Below, piece after piece: positions 51,407 to 59,225 of a DNA stretch of 61,193 nucleotides. The translations under genes and the position numbers were made by a program. A model generated the notes under the pieces. That model was not told the origin of the DNA, ran no database searches, and saw only the letters and a list, made by a program, of their open reading frames with translations. This stretch comes from Nitrososphaerota archaeon (lineage in GTDB: Archaea > Thermoproteota > Nitrososphaeria > Nitrososphaerales > Nitrosopumilaceae), in contig JACQCT010000038.1 of NCBI GenBank assembly GCA_016201435.1, positions 1 to 61,193 on the forward strand, in the 5' to 3' direction. Position 1 is the stretch's first letter; every line of letters starts with the position of its first letter.

Positions 51407-52144
51407 AGAACGCAGGGTTAGGTTCTGTATCTCCACTTGTAATCCATTTCTTTTCATGATGTTTCCGTAATCATCAACCCAATTGCTTAATTTTACTAGC
51501 TTTGGAAGATTCTCAAATACATCTTTCCAGTTTGGTATCAAACGTCCAAAAATTTTTAATATGACAAAATAAAGGCTCCACAATCCTTTAACAACCGTGT
51601 TTTGCGGATAGGTGAAATCATGAAAAATTATTTTTCCACCCGAATTTAGATGATTGAGACATTTCTCAATTAGAATATTTGGAATACAGTATTTTGGAAT
51701 ATAAGAAGATGTTATACAGTCAAACTTTGTAGTTAAATCTATTTTTTCAGCGTCGTCAAGAAGAAATGAGATTTTGTGATTGGGTTTTAGTTTCTTTCTT
51801 GCCACGTTAAGAAAACTCTCTGTAATATCGACTCCAGTTATTTTTGTGTCAGGAAACTTTTCAGCAATCTTAAATGTTAGTATTCCCGTACCGCATGCAA
51901 GATCAAGTATTGAACTGCATTTTGGAATCTTCTTTATGACTTCCCTTTTCCAATATGAATCTCTTCCAAAGGTTGTCAGATTTACAATCTTTTCGTATGA
52001 GACTGCAGTATTCTCAAAAAATTGTTTGACTAGAGCTTTCGGAGATTCTTGTATCAACCACAAACAATTTCTGCATCCAACCTTATAGGGATTAGCACCG
52101 CAATAGATTCTGCAACAAGGAAACGGAACTAAACCAATTGGCAA
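51374..52144 (-). CDS. UbiE/MenG-like SAM methyltransferase with Cys-rich N-terminus
   Basis: 256 residues. The class I fold has motif I ILDLACGTGILTFKIAEKFP, motif II TKITGVDITESFL and a DDAEKIDL site, as in UbiE/MenG-type quinone C-methyltransferases. An extra N-terminal piece (CCRIYCGANPYKVGCRNC) has six Cys within about 20 residues, likely a metal site. TTG start 52144 is supported by AAAATATTATAAG 27 nt upstream, so the extra piece is real. Convergent with the UbiC-like gene. Confidence 0.82.
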   Translation of the reverse strand: MPIGLVPFPCCRIYCGANPYKVGCRNCLWLIQESPKALVKQFFENTAVSYEKIVNLTTFGRDSYWKREVIKKIPKCSSILDLACGTGILTFKIAEKFPDTKITGVDITESFLNVARKKLKPNHKISFLLDDAEKIDLTTKFDCITSSYIPKYCIPNILIEKCLNHLNSGGKIIFHDFTYPQNTVVKGLWSLYFVILKIFGRLIPNWKDVFENLPKLVKLSNWVDDYGNIMKRNGLQVEIQNLTLRSSAILTGTKKI

Positions 52145-52182
52145 ATCCGCCTAAGGCAAACTTATAATATTTTACTAATAAA

Positions 52183-52310
52183 GTGGGTCGGATTTATGAC
52201 ATGATGATACCCTAGTCCCATCGAGGTAGATGTTGCTTGCGTCTGAAATTGTATCACAGTGTAATCTGGGTCTTATAGGTCTCAAACCTTCTCTTCATGG
52301 GATTTTTGAT
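52183..52310 (+). repeat. Dispersed intergenic repeat, family A (long copy)
   Basis: AGTGGGTCGGATTTATGACA, CCTAGTCCCATCGAGGTAGA, GTCTGAAATTGTATCACAGT and a tail GGGTCTTATAGGTCTCAAAC. It has all blocks seen in partial copies elsewhere. Confidence 0.7.
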
Positions 52311-52387
52311 GCCTCGTAATTTTCCCAAAACAGATTTGCAATAAATTTATCTTGTTCATAAGATACCGTCTACCATTGGAGATGGTG

Positions 52388-53455
52388 ATGTTTAAAAACA
52401 AAATCTCGGTCTTAGCTGCCTTTATTGTTATTTTCTTTATGGTTTCACTTGTACTGTCTTCTAATGCTGATGTTCAAAAACCAATTTTAGTTGTAGAGAA
52501 AAATATCAGCCAAAGCAAATTTCTTTGGACTGATACAGAAGTAATTACAATAAAGATAATTAATGAAGGAAATTCAATTGCAAAAGAAATACATCTGTCT
52601 GATCAAATTCCGTCAGGATTTTTAGTTGTCAAAGGAAATCTTACTACTACAGAAGATATGGTAAACGTTAATCTTCCAATTTTAGATGTAGGTGATGAAC
52701 AAACCATCACTTACTCCATAACAGGAAAACAAGGTATGAACGGTAACCTGCAAATTTTTCTTCAACCTGCAGAAATTGTATATGCTGATTTTGTAGGAAA
52801 TCAGTATGAAAAAAAATCAAATCATATTGAGATCATGGTGGAATCTGTAAGCTGGGAGGGAAATTTTGTTGGGACTATATTTCTTCTAATTGTCGTTACT
52901 TTTGCTTTTGGTTATTTTGGTTCAATTATACGCTTGGTAACACCGGATTCTACAGACAAGGAAAAAAAGAAAAATGATATCAAAATTGCTACTACTGTAC
53001 AGGCACTCCTTGGTGGGGCTGCAGGAATCATTGTTCTCGGCTCGTTTCAAGGATTATCCACGTTATTTTCAGGAGGACTGTTTAACTTAAACGCTCAAAC
53101 GATCATAGTATTACTTAGCACTTGCTTTGCCGCTGGATTTGCTCCCCAAGCTGTTATTGACAAGTTTATCCAACAGTGGAAAAACAAAGCCTCGGATGCA
53201 ATAGAAAAATCAGACGCCAACAAAGCAAAGAGCGACTCCGCTGATGTTGAAAACCAAGCACTCACGAGCTCCAACACCGCTTTTGAGAAAACTTTAATCA
53301 AATATATGGAAAAAAATCAATCTCTAGAAACAGAGCTTAAGGACATTAAGGTGGAGAACCAAGCACTCAAGAGCTACAACACTGCTTTAGAAAAGGAAAT
53401 TATCAAAGGTATGGGAAAAGACACCTCAAAAAAAGAAAACAAGAAAACCCCGTGA
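52388..53455 (+). CDS. Membrane protein with external CARDB/DUF11-like domain and coiled coil
   Basis: 355 residues from ATG 52388 (MFKNKISVLAAF), preceded by the Shine-Dalgarno-like GGAGATGGTG; a longer TTG frame begins at 52352. Signal/anchor helix, an external beta domain with FLWTDTEVITIKIINEGNSI (CARDB/DUF11 pattern), then three helices (about 160-250). A cytoplasmic coiled coil with two imperfect repeats follows (DVENQALTSSNTAFEKTLIK and KVENQALKSYNTALEKEIIK). Possible scaffold or signalling role; unknown. A CBS gene follows after 39 bp. Confidence 0.7.
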   Translation: MFKNKISVLAAFIVIFFMVSLVLSSNADVQKPILVVEKNISQSKFLWTDTEVITIKIINEGNSIAKEIHLSDQIPSGFLVVKGNLTTTEDMVNVNLPILDVGDEQTITYSITGKQGMNGNLQIFLQPAEIVYADFVGNQYEKKSNHIEIMVESVSWEGNFVGTIFLLIVVTFAFGYFGSIIRLVTPDSTDKEKKKNDIKIATTVQALLGGAAGIIVLGSFQGLSTLFSGGLFNLNAQTIIVLLSTCFAAGFAPQAVIDKFIQQWKNKASDAIEKSDANKAKSDSADVENQALTSSNTAFEKTLIKYMEKNQSLETELKDIKVENQALKSYNTALEKEIIKGMGKDTSKKENKKTP

Positions 53456-53494
53456 ACATAAACAATAATAATCTCACTTCAAATAATTAAGAAT

Positions 53495-53887
53495 ATGTAT
53501 AAAAGAAAGATTTCTGATATTATGACACCACTGATCAACAATCCGCTAGTAGAAATTACTCCGGAAAAAACTGTATCAGATGCTTTGGATACTATAAAAG
53601 AAACGGGCAAGAATAAAATTATAGTTGTAGATGAGAATCACAGGCCAAGGAAAACGCTCAATTTGATTGATATTGCTGGGAAGAAACCCAACTTTCCCAT
53701 AAGAGATTTAATCTTGGATCCAATCATAACCGTTGGAGCAGATAGTGAAGTTGATGACAATGTTAAAGAAAACTTAGCTAAAAATAAAGTCATCATCGCA
53801 ATAGGCCATGATAATGCTCCTGTTGGAATACTTACAGCTGCTGATCTTTCCAGATATTGGAAATACAAGACTCAAGATTTGAGTTAA
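53495..53887 (+). CDS. Two-CBS-domain protein, divergent
   Basis: 130 residues, one Bateman module: ISDIMTPLINNPLVEITPEK, KNKIIVVDENHRPRKTLNLI and APVGILTAADLSRYW. Its first domain lacks the usual G-hydrophobic-T-x-x-D signature. It lies 39 bp after the membrane coiled-coil gene, so it may regulate that protein. It is not linked to the stress-island operator. Confidence 0.8.
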   Translation: MYKRKISDIMTPLINNPLVEITPEKTVSDALDTIKETGKNKIIVVDENHRPRKTLNLIDIAGKKPNFPIRDLILDPIITVGADSEVDDNVKENLAKNKVIIAIGHDNAPVGILTAADLSRYWKYKTQDLS

Positions 53888-54052
53888 CCTGACATGTAAA
53901 TAAAATTATTCTAATCATATCGGTCGATAACCTCAATTGTGTTTTACAGGATTAGGTTTACGAAATCAAAATTCTTACATCCTTCCAAAATTCTATGGAT
54001 TTTGGAATTGAAATTCTTCCAATAAATCAAAACAAAAATTGACTTTTCTCTA

Positions 54053-54140
54053 CAAGTGGGCCCAAAATAACCACCATGATAGTAGCTGGGTCTCCATAAG
54101 GGCTCGAATCCGAGTAGATTCAGATCCGTGAAAATTAGTA
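54053..54140 (+). repeat. Dispersed intergenic repeat, family A, with T-arm-like tail
   Basis: AGTGGGCCCAAAATAACCAC, TAGTAGCTGGGTCTCCATAA and GGGCTCGAATCCGAG. On the minus strand the tail reads CTCGGATTCGAGCCC, like a tRNA T-arm (TTCGA loop with stem), followed by GAGACCC. The rest of 53888-54209 shows no gene. Confidence 0.7.
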
Positions 54141-54177
54141 ATCTTTCAAGAATTTTAAATGATGAAAGAGTCGTTTC

Positions 54178-54472
54178 AAGGAATCAAGTTTCATCGTAAA
54201 GTTATTCTCTTATTTTTTCCTGTCTGAATGTTTATCATTCTGTAATTTAGAATTTCTTAGAAGAACATAGCGGAATAACAATCCTCCAGCTATTATTAAG
54301 GCGATTCCTCCCAATACGTCAAAAACATCAAAGCCAGAATGAAGACCCCCTCCTAAACTGAGTCCTCCTAATATTATTAAAATTATAGCAACAATTTTTG
54401 CTAACACATTTTCATTTTCTAGTTCTTTTAATTAAGGATTTAATGAGAATAACTTCTCTCCAACAAATCATA
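54178..54472 (+). repeat. Duplicated block with a 65-residue membrane protein gene (copy 2)
   Basis: Second copy of 47580-47870, same orientation. It ends within 10-20 bp of a family-A tail (GCGAGCCTTACAGGACTCAA), as copy 1 does (ACGAGCCTTATCAGATCC). Confidence 0.85.
54210..54407 (-). CDS. 65-residue membrane protein (copy 2)
   Basis: Two helices with the turn GGLSLGGGLHSGFDVFDVLG and the tail NDKHSDRKK. A paralogue of 47603 with conservative exchanges (I/V, R/H, R/K) and many silent changes, which suggests that the protein is kept by selection. Confidence 0.65.
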   Translation of the reverse strand: MLAKIVAIILIILGGLSLGGGLHSGFDVFDVLGGIALIIAGGLLFRYVLLRNSKLQNDKHSDRKK

Positions 54473-54508
54473 ATTTATGCGAGCCTTACAGGACTCAATG
54501 TAATTACT

Positions 54509-55582
54509 TTATCCATTTACCATGTGGATTTTTTCTAAGAATCTATTAGCGATATAGATCTTGTTTGTAATATGATTGACTACCATTTGATCACCAAGAA
54601 TTGTTCCCCAGATTACAGATTCGATTTCATTAGTCAGAGGATCTAGTTTTTGGAATGTGTATTCACATGTTAGATACACGCAGTCAAAAGAGGATGTGAC
54701 ACACACAGGTGAAGCAAAGCCTAACGTTCTTCCTTTTAGAAGATCATATGTGTTTGAATCAAACATTTGAAGATAGGTTTCAACACCACATGCCCCCTCA
54801 CATCCCCACCACTTCACACTTTTAATATAGAGAATGTTTGCATCAGGATTAATAAAAACATCAACAGGTTCCTTTACATCGATTTCTCCAATTATCTTGT
54901 TTGTAAATCCATCTATAATTGAAACCTTGTTATTCTTTGCATTTGTGACATATACCAGATTCCTATTTTCATCAACCGCTATAGCATGTTCGCCATTTTC
55001 TACTTGGATTCTGTCAATTATGGAATTTGTATCACAATATATTACTGAAACAGAATCTGAACCATACCAATCGGTAACGTACAGCATATTTGTAGAAGAA
55101 TTAATTACCATGTGATTTGGATCTTTAAAATCACCAAATATGGTATCAATTACTTTGTTTGAGGAAAGATCTATTACTACAACAGCGTGAGATTTTCTTT
55201 CTAATCGTGAAAAAACGTACATCTTGTTTGTTTTTGGATTTATAATCATACGTGAAGGATTTTTTATTTTTATTTTATCTAATGTTTTGTTAGTATTACC
55301 ATCTATTACAACGATAGAATCCACGGTTGACACATACAATAAGTTGGTGCTAGGATTAATACAAATAGCAGATATCTGTGATTCTAACACAATGGTATTT
55401 GGATAACTAAATTCAGCTTTTTTCTTTAGTTCACCATTACTATGATATTTTATCTCGACTTTTTTCTTTAGATTGCCGTATTCGTCATAATGAAGTTCTT
55501 CTTTCTTCTTAATTACACCGTGCTTGTAATATTTTAACAGAGTCTGAATTTTATTCCTGTCTTCCTGAGACAACATCTTCAA
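54509..55582 (-). CDS. YVTN-type beta-propeller protein with MORN-like start
   Basis: 357 residues, no signal peptide. Residues 15-75 carry short repeats of the type YGNLKKKVEIKYHSNGELKK (toxin-antitoxin/MORN-like). About six to seven propeller blades of the YVTN/YncE kind follow (INPSTNLLYVSTVDSIVVID, NPKTNKMYVFSRLERKSHAV, DENRNLVYVTNAKNNKVSII). Cysteines cluster in one blade (WWGCEGACGVE). Probably a binding scaffold. Confidence 0.75.
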   Translation of the reverse strand: MKMLSQEDRNKIQTLLKYYKHGVIKKKEELHYDEYGNLKKKVEIKYHSNGELKKKAEFSYPNTIVLESQISAICINPSTNLLYVSTVDSIVVIDGNTNKTLDKIKIKNPSRMIINPKTNKMYVFSRLERKSHAVVVIDLSSNKVIDTIFGDFKDPNHMVINSSTNMLYVTDWYGSDSVSVIYCDTNSIIDRIQVENGEHAIAVDENRNLVYVTNAKNNKVSIIDGFTNKIIGEIDVKEPVDVFINPDANILYIKSVKWWGCEGACGVETYLQMFDSNTYDLLKGRTLGFASPVCVTSSFDCVYLTCEYTFQKLDPLTNEIESVIWGTILGDQMVVNHITNKIYIANRFLEKIHMVNG

Positions 55583-55680
55583 TTATAGAATTATTTCCAT
55601 ATAAAGAAAAGTTAGCTGATTACACAAGTATTTACAATTTTAGCAGATACGAACACACTCCACTTCCACAAATCATAACT

Positions 55681-55735
55681 TAAGCGAATCTTACAGGGCT
55701 CAGATCTTAAGTGGGTTTAGATCTGTGAGTGTTGA
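55681..55735 (+). repeat. Family A tail copy
   Basis: GCGAATCTTACAGGGCTCAG followed by GTGGGTTTAGATCTGTGAG. Similar tails stand at 45990-46030, 54480-54500 and 58508-58545, each just after the end of a gene. Confidence 0.55.
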
Positions 55736-55741
55736 GTACAT

Positions 55742-56203
55742 TCAGCTACTGTGCTTTAACGTTGGTTTCCATGGACCATCAACACAAACCGCATCTGCAG
55801 AACCCGGCCAAGGGGGCATTGTAGCAATTATGAAAACCAGTTGTTTTTTACCAGTATTTCGAAATTGAAAATGTGTACCAACTGGTATGGTGACAGATGA
55901 TCCGATTCTAACTGTCACTATCTGATGTCTCTTTCCCTGCTTGCGCCACATTTCTCCTCGTCCTTGTATACAATACCATATTTCATCAACTGTCTTATGC
56001 TTCTTTGCGCGTGAAGTGTGTTTTGGTGCTAACATACAATGAGCTAGACCACCATATCGAACATCCTGAAATTTTCTGATGAAAGAACCATCTGGTGCTT
56101 CGTATACGTAATCTTCACCTTTTATTTTATTAAGGTGCCATGTGTCAAACTTGGAACTTCTCTTCGTGGTTCTTTTAAAATTGAACCATGATTGCTTTAA
56201 CAT
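55742..56203 (-). CDS. Cupin-domain protein
   Basis: 153 residues. Cupin motif 1 is KHKTVDEIWYCIQGRGEMW (metal ligands His, Glu and a later His), and motif 2 is IPVGTHFQFRNTGKKQLVFI. A basic N-terminus precedes it. ATTTTTAAAGAT about 29 nt upstream fits a TATA box. Sugar or small-molecule binding or isomerisation is possible; nothing more specific. Confidence 0.8.
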   Translation of the reverse strand: MLKQSWFNFKRTTKRSSKFDTWHLNKIKGEDYVYEAPDGSFIRKFQDVRYGGLAHCMLAPKHTSRAKKHKTVDEIWYCIQGRGEMWRKQGKRHQIVTVRIGSSVTIPVGTHFQFRNTGKKQLVFIIATMPPWPGSADAVCVDGPWKPTLKHSS

Positions 56204-56323
56204 GTTATAAAGATGGAATTCATCTTTAAAAATATAATTACGTTTTTAAAAATAAAAAATTTGGAAAGGAGTTCCAATTTTATTTTGAGGAACACTTTGT
56301 TTTTATTCCTCGCTATCATATCT

Positions 56324-56683
56324 ATGTTATTGAGTGTCCAAGAGATGCTAAACTCAGTCATGAAGTCGGATGATCGTATACGATATGCGACAGTCTGTGA
56401 CATGGAGGGACAAGTGCTTGGAACAAAAATTCAAGAAGGTCTTAAACCCTTGCTTAACGACGAGGAACACAAGGAGGCACTAATTTATGCTGTCAATTCG
56501 ATGAAGGTGCGCGAGAAATTGAGTGCAAAGTTAGGGAAAAATCATTATGTGTTCGCGGTATATGACAATCTCTGCAGATTAACAATGCCTATAGGAAACA
56601 AATACATGCTCTTACTAACATGGGGACCTGAGACTACACTAGACATATTCAAAAATATTCAAAATGCATTGAAGCAAATTTGA
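56324..56683 (+). CDS. Roadblock/LC7-like small protein
   Basis: 119 residues if started at ATG 56324; the longer frame from 56213 runs through a family-B repeat and the cupin promoter. DDRIRYATVCDMEGQVLGTK and FAVYDNLCRLTMPIGNKYML resemble the Roadblock/LC7 or profilin-like fold (strand-turn-strand with G). Similar proteins are frequent in this phylum as small regulators. Function unknown. Confidence 0.6.
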   Translation: MLLSVQEMLNSVMKSDDRIRYATVCDMEGQVLGTKIQEGLKPLLNDEEHKEALIYAVNSMKVREKLSAKLGKNHYVFAVYDNLCRLTMPIGNKYMLLLTWGPETTLDIFKNIQNALKQI

Positions 56684-56734
56684 TTTCCTCCATCTTATCT
56701 TCCAAAAATCACCCCTGATTTCTAAGTTCTAAAG

Positions 56735-56764
56735 CTTTACGACAACAGCATGTTTTTGGCTTGA
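56735..56764 (+). repeat. 30-bp direct repeat, left of the TPR gene
   Basis: CTTTACGACAACAGCATGTT then TTTGGCTTGA. It matches 57407-57436 at 29 of 30 positions. The pair brackets the TPR gene. Confidence 0.75.
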
Positions 56765-56778
56765 AATGCAATTATTTT

Positions 56779-57360
56779 CTAATACATTCCTAAAGATTGC
56801 AAAGCACGGTTTCTCATATTCTCTAGATCCGGATCGTAAGAACCTTCTTTTCTTGCCTTGTTAAAATATTCTAGAGCTTCTTTGAATTTGTCCAGGACTA
56901 TTAATAGACATCCTTTATTGAACAAAGCGTTGTTATTGTCAGGCTCAAGTTCTATTGCTCGATCATAGTTTTGCCGTGCCTCATCATAGCGTCCAAGTCT
57001 TGCAAGTAAATTACCTTTGTTAACTAATACATCAGAGTCCATTGGATAAAGTTCAAAGGCTCTATTGTAGTAATCAAGAGCTTCATCGTACCGCCTAGAC
57101 CGCACCAAAGTAACGCCCATCTCGTTTAAAGCTAGAATATTTTTTGGATCTTTTTCCAGTATCTCTTTGTAATATTCTTCAGATTCTCGATCAAATTCAT
57201 CAAAAGACTGAGTATGCCTTTCGGAATAACCTAAGAATAATCCTGTAATTTTGTTCTTTATCTTGTCTTTTGTTGATAAGGGAGCCCATGATGGAACTCT
57301 TCTTTCTTTCCGCACATCCCTGTACATTATGATTTTTGTAGGTTTCTTAACTAATAACAT
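56779..57360 (-). CDS. TPR-repeat protein
   Basis: 193 residues. After a basic N-terminus, three to four tetratricopeptide repeats run from about residue 60: NILALNEMGVTLVRSRRYDE, DVLVNKGNLLARLGRYDEAR and NALFNKGCLLIVLDKFKEAL. TPR units mediate protein contacts. It is flanked on both sides by the same 30-bp direct repeat. Confidence 0.88.
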   Translation of the reverse strand: MLLVKKPTKIIMYRDVRKERRVPSWAPLSTKDKIKNKITGLFLGYSERHTQSFDEFDRESEEYYKEILEKDPKNILALNEMGVTLVRSRRYDEALDYYNRAFELYPMDSDVLVNKGNLLARLGRYDEARQNYDRAIELEPDNNNALFNKGCLLIVLDKFKEALEYFNKARKEGSYDPDLENMRNRALQSLGMY

Positions 57361-57406
57361 TTGATTAGCTGAAATTACAAATATTTCCTATTCTCTTAAC
57401 CATAAC

Positions 57407-57436
57407 CTTTACGACAACAGCATGTTTCTGGCTTGA
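57407..57436 (+). repeat. 30-bp direct repeat, right of the TPR gene
   Basis: Second copy of 56735-56764, same orientation, with one difference (C for T). Confidence 0.75.
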
Positions 57437-57489
57437 TTTCGGGGGTAAACCATTTTTACTGATTGTCAGTTAACTCCTTTGCTGCTAAT

Positions 57490-57528
57490 TAAAATAAAAA
57501 ATTGGGAAAGGAGTTTTGTAGCTACTCC
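57490..57528 (+). repeat. Dispersed short repeat, family B
   Basis: AAAAAATTGGGAAAGGAGTT then TTGTAGCTACTCC. It matches 47545-47579 over the same length. The remaining part of 57361-57634 contains no gene. Confidence 0.65.
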
Positions 57529-57634
57529 GATTAGCTTACTGCACACTTTTTGTAAAATTATTTTCACAAAAATTTCAGGTTCTCGTACCCACTGTCAGTT
57601 CAAAAACCATCGGGTCCACTTTTACTGTTTGTGA

Positions 57635-58462
57635 TTACTTAATTTTTAGAGGAATAGAACCGCTACCCCATGGTTCTTTGACAAGAAATGAATAATTTTT
57701 TGTTGGTTGATAATCTAGACCTTCATAAAATGTCCAATCCAAATATTTTGGAACGTTTGGCAGTAAAGTCAGGCTACCATACACAAGTGTATTAGTGGAA
57801 TAGGGAATTTCTTTTTGTCCATCACTTAATGCATAGTTACAGGAATTTTGTCTTTGACAAGACATTGTTATTTCAGAATTACCAGTATTTTTCACAACAA
57901 AGTGTATGGTCAATATTGATTTGCCATCCTCTGTAGGCTCTATGTGGCTGTTGATATAGTAGAATGTAACTGGTCCTATGAGATATGGTGTGGCGGTTGC
58001 AATATCGTTATTTAATTTGTTTTCTTGTTGTATTTGCTCTATGCAAGTTTCCTTATCAGCGGCAGTTTGCAACTGATCACAGTTTGAAATATCAGTAATG
58101 CTTGTAGAATTTTTAATGTGGATTATTCCCTCTGAAACTAGGTATTGTATTCCTGAGACAAAATCACTGTCAGATATGGTACCATCTGCCCACCAGCCAG
58201 CATTGTTTTTTACCCACGTGGGAATTTGATTAGACTGATTCGTGTTTGTTGTTAAAGTAGGTGTTTTCATAATTCCATTTTGCATGAGATACTGAATTCC
58301 TCTAATAAAATCAGAATCACCAATCTGTCCTTCTGACCACCATTTTGCATTATTTTTTATCCATTGTGGAATAATATAGATCTCTTGAGCTAGAGCCTCT
58401 GATGAAAAAACTGTAATTGATATCGATAATCCAATAATGATTAGTAAATATCTACTCTTCAT
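57635..58462 (-). CDS. Secreted protein with two WIK domains
   Basis: 275 residues. Signal peptide MKSRYLLIIIGLSISITVFS (cut near ALA), then two repeat domains: PQWIKNNAKWWSEGQIGDSD and PTWVKNNAGWWADGTISDSD, each ending GIQYLMQNGI or GIQYLVSEGI. A C-terminal beta domain with VKNTGNSEITMSCQRQNSCN looks Ig-like with a Cys pair. The promoter and signal-peptide end of this gene is copied at 12160-12260. Confidence 0.8.
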   Translation of the reverse strand: MKSRYLLIIIGLSISITVFSSEALAQEIYIIPQWIKNNAKWWSEGQIGDSDFIRGIQYLMQNGIMKTPTLTTNTNQSNQIPTWVKNNAGWWADGTISDSDFVSGIQYLVSEGIIHIKNSTSITDISNCDQLQTAADKETCIEQIQQENKLNNDIATATPYLIGPVTFYYINSHIEPTEDGKSILTIHFVVKNTGNSEITMSCQRQNSCNYALSDGQKEIPYSTNTLVYGSLTLLPNVPKYLDWTFYEGLDYQPTKNYSFLVKEPWGSGSIPLKIK

Positions 58463-58711
58463 TGAAAACTAATATCGGATAGTAAAAGATTAACTTGTCC
58501 TAAAACTGTATATAGGTCCTACAGGACTCGAATCTTTGGTTTCGAAAGATAAAGAAATATCAGTGAAGAAATATGATAAATTATCAGCAAAAAAATAAAA
58601 CATCACTCAAAGGAGAAGAAAAAGTACAAAAAACCTTACAGAAGACGATATAGAGAAAAATTGACCAAGAGAACCTAAATGGGTCTTAATCCTTGCCCAC
58701 TCCTTTCTTAA

Positions 58712-59173
58712 TTAAACTATTATCTCGTGTATTATTTTGTGCTCGATTTTATTATTCTGATCCTTGCTTACGCCGTATGTCCTTTTTATGAGGTCTTTTA
58801 CTAGTTCAACGTCAGATTCAAGTAACTTTTCGTATGGATCATTGCCCACAAATCTTTCAAAAGAGTCCTCTTTCTCTTGCTTTGGAAGATCCACATCATC
58901 ATAACTAATGAAATATTCTGCAGATATTTTTGCAGAACCTTTGTCTTTTTTATACTGCGATTTTTTGATGTGACCTGGCAGCTTCGTTTCTATGTCTGTC
59001 AGAATAATCAAGGGATCGTATTGTCCGCCTATGTAATAAGACGAATCTATTGTAGTAAAATCGAATCTAACCTTGCACTTTGATTGCACGTCTAGCATGT
59101 ACATACCATCAATAAGAATGATCTTAAAGTTCAGAAAATTCATCACGATTTGATGCAAAAATGAGAAAATCAT
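58712..59173 (-). CDS. Hypothetical soluble protein
   Basis: Up to 153 residues; the true start may be ATG 59104 (MYMLDVQSKCKVRFDFTTID), because the 23 residues before it are hydrophobic and unlike the rest. Beta strands first, then a charged helical end (NDPYEKLLESDVELVKDLIK). Divergent from the TFB gene. No family recognised. Confidence 0.55.
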   Translation of the reverse strand: MIFSFLHQIVMNFLNFKIILIDGMYMLDVQSKCKVRFDFTTIDSSYYIGGQYDPLIILTDIETKLPGHIKKSQYKKDKGSAKISAEYFISYDDVDLPKQEKEDSFERFVGNDPYEKLLESDVELVKDLIKRTYGVSKDQNNKIEHKIIHEIIV

Positions 59174-59225
59174 GAAAATACTCTAGTTCTTATTGGCAAA
59201 CAAACTAATACCTGCTGGGTATTGT

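Noticed and set aside
8778-58545. Intact tRNA genes within the T-arm-like repeats
   Set aside because: No copy shows a complete acceptor, D-arm and anticodon arm; only T-arm-like and acceptor-like pieces are present.
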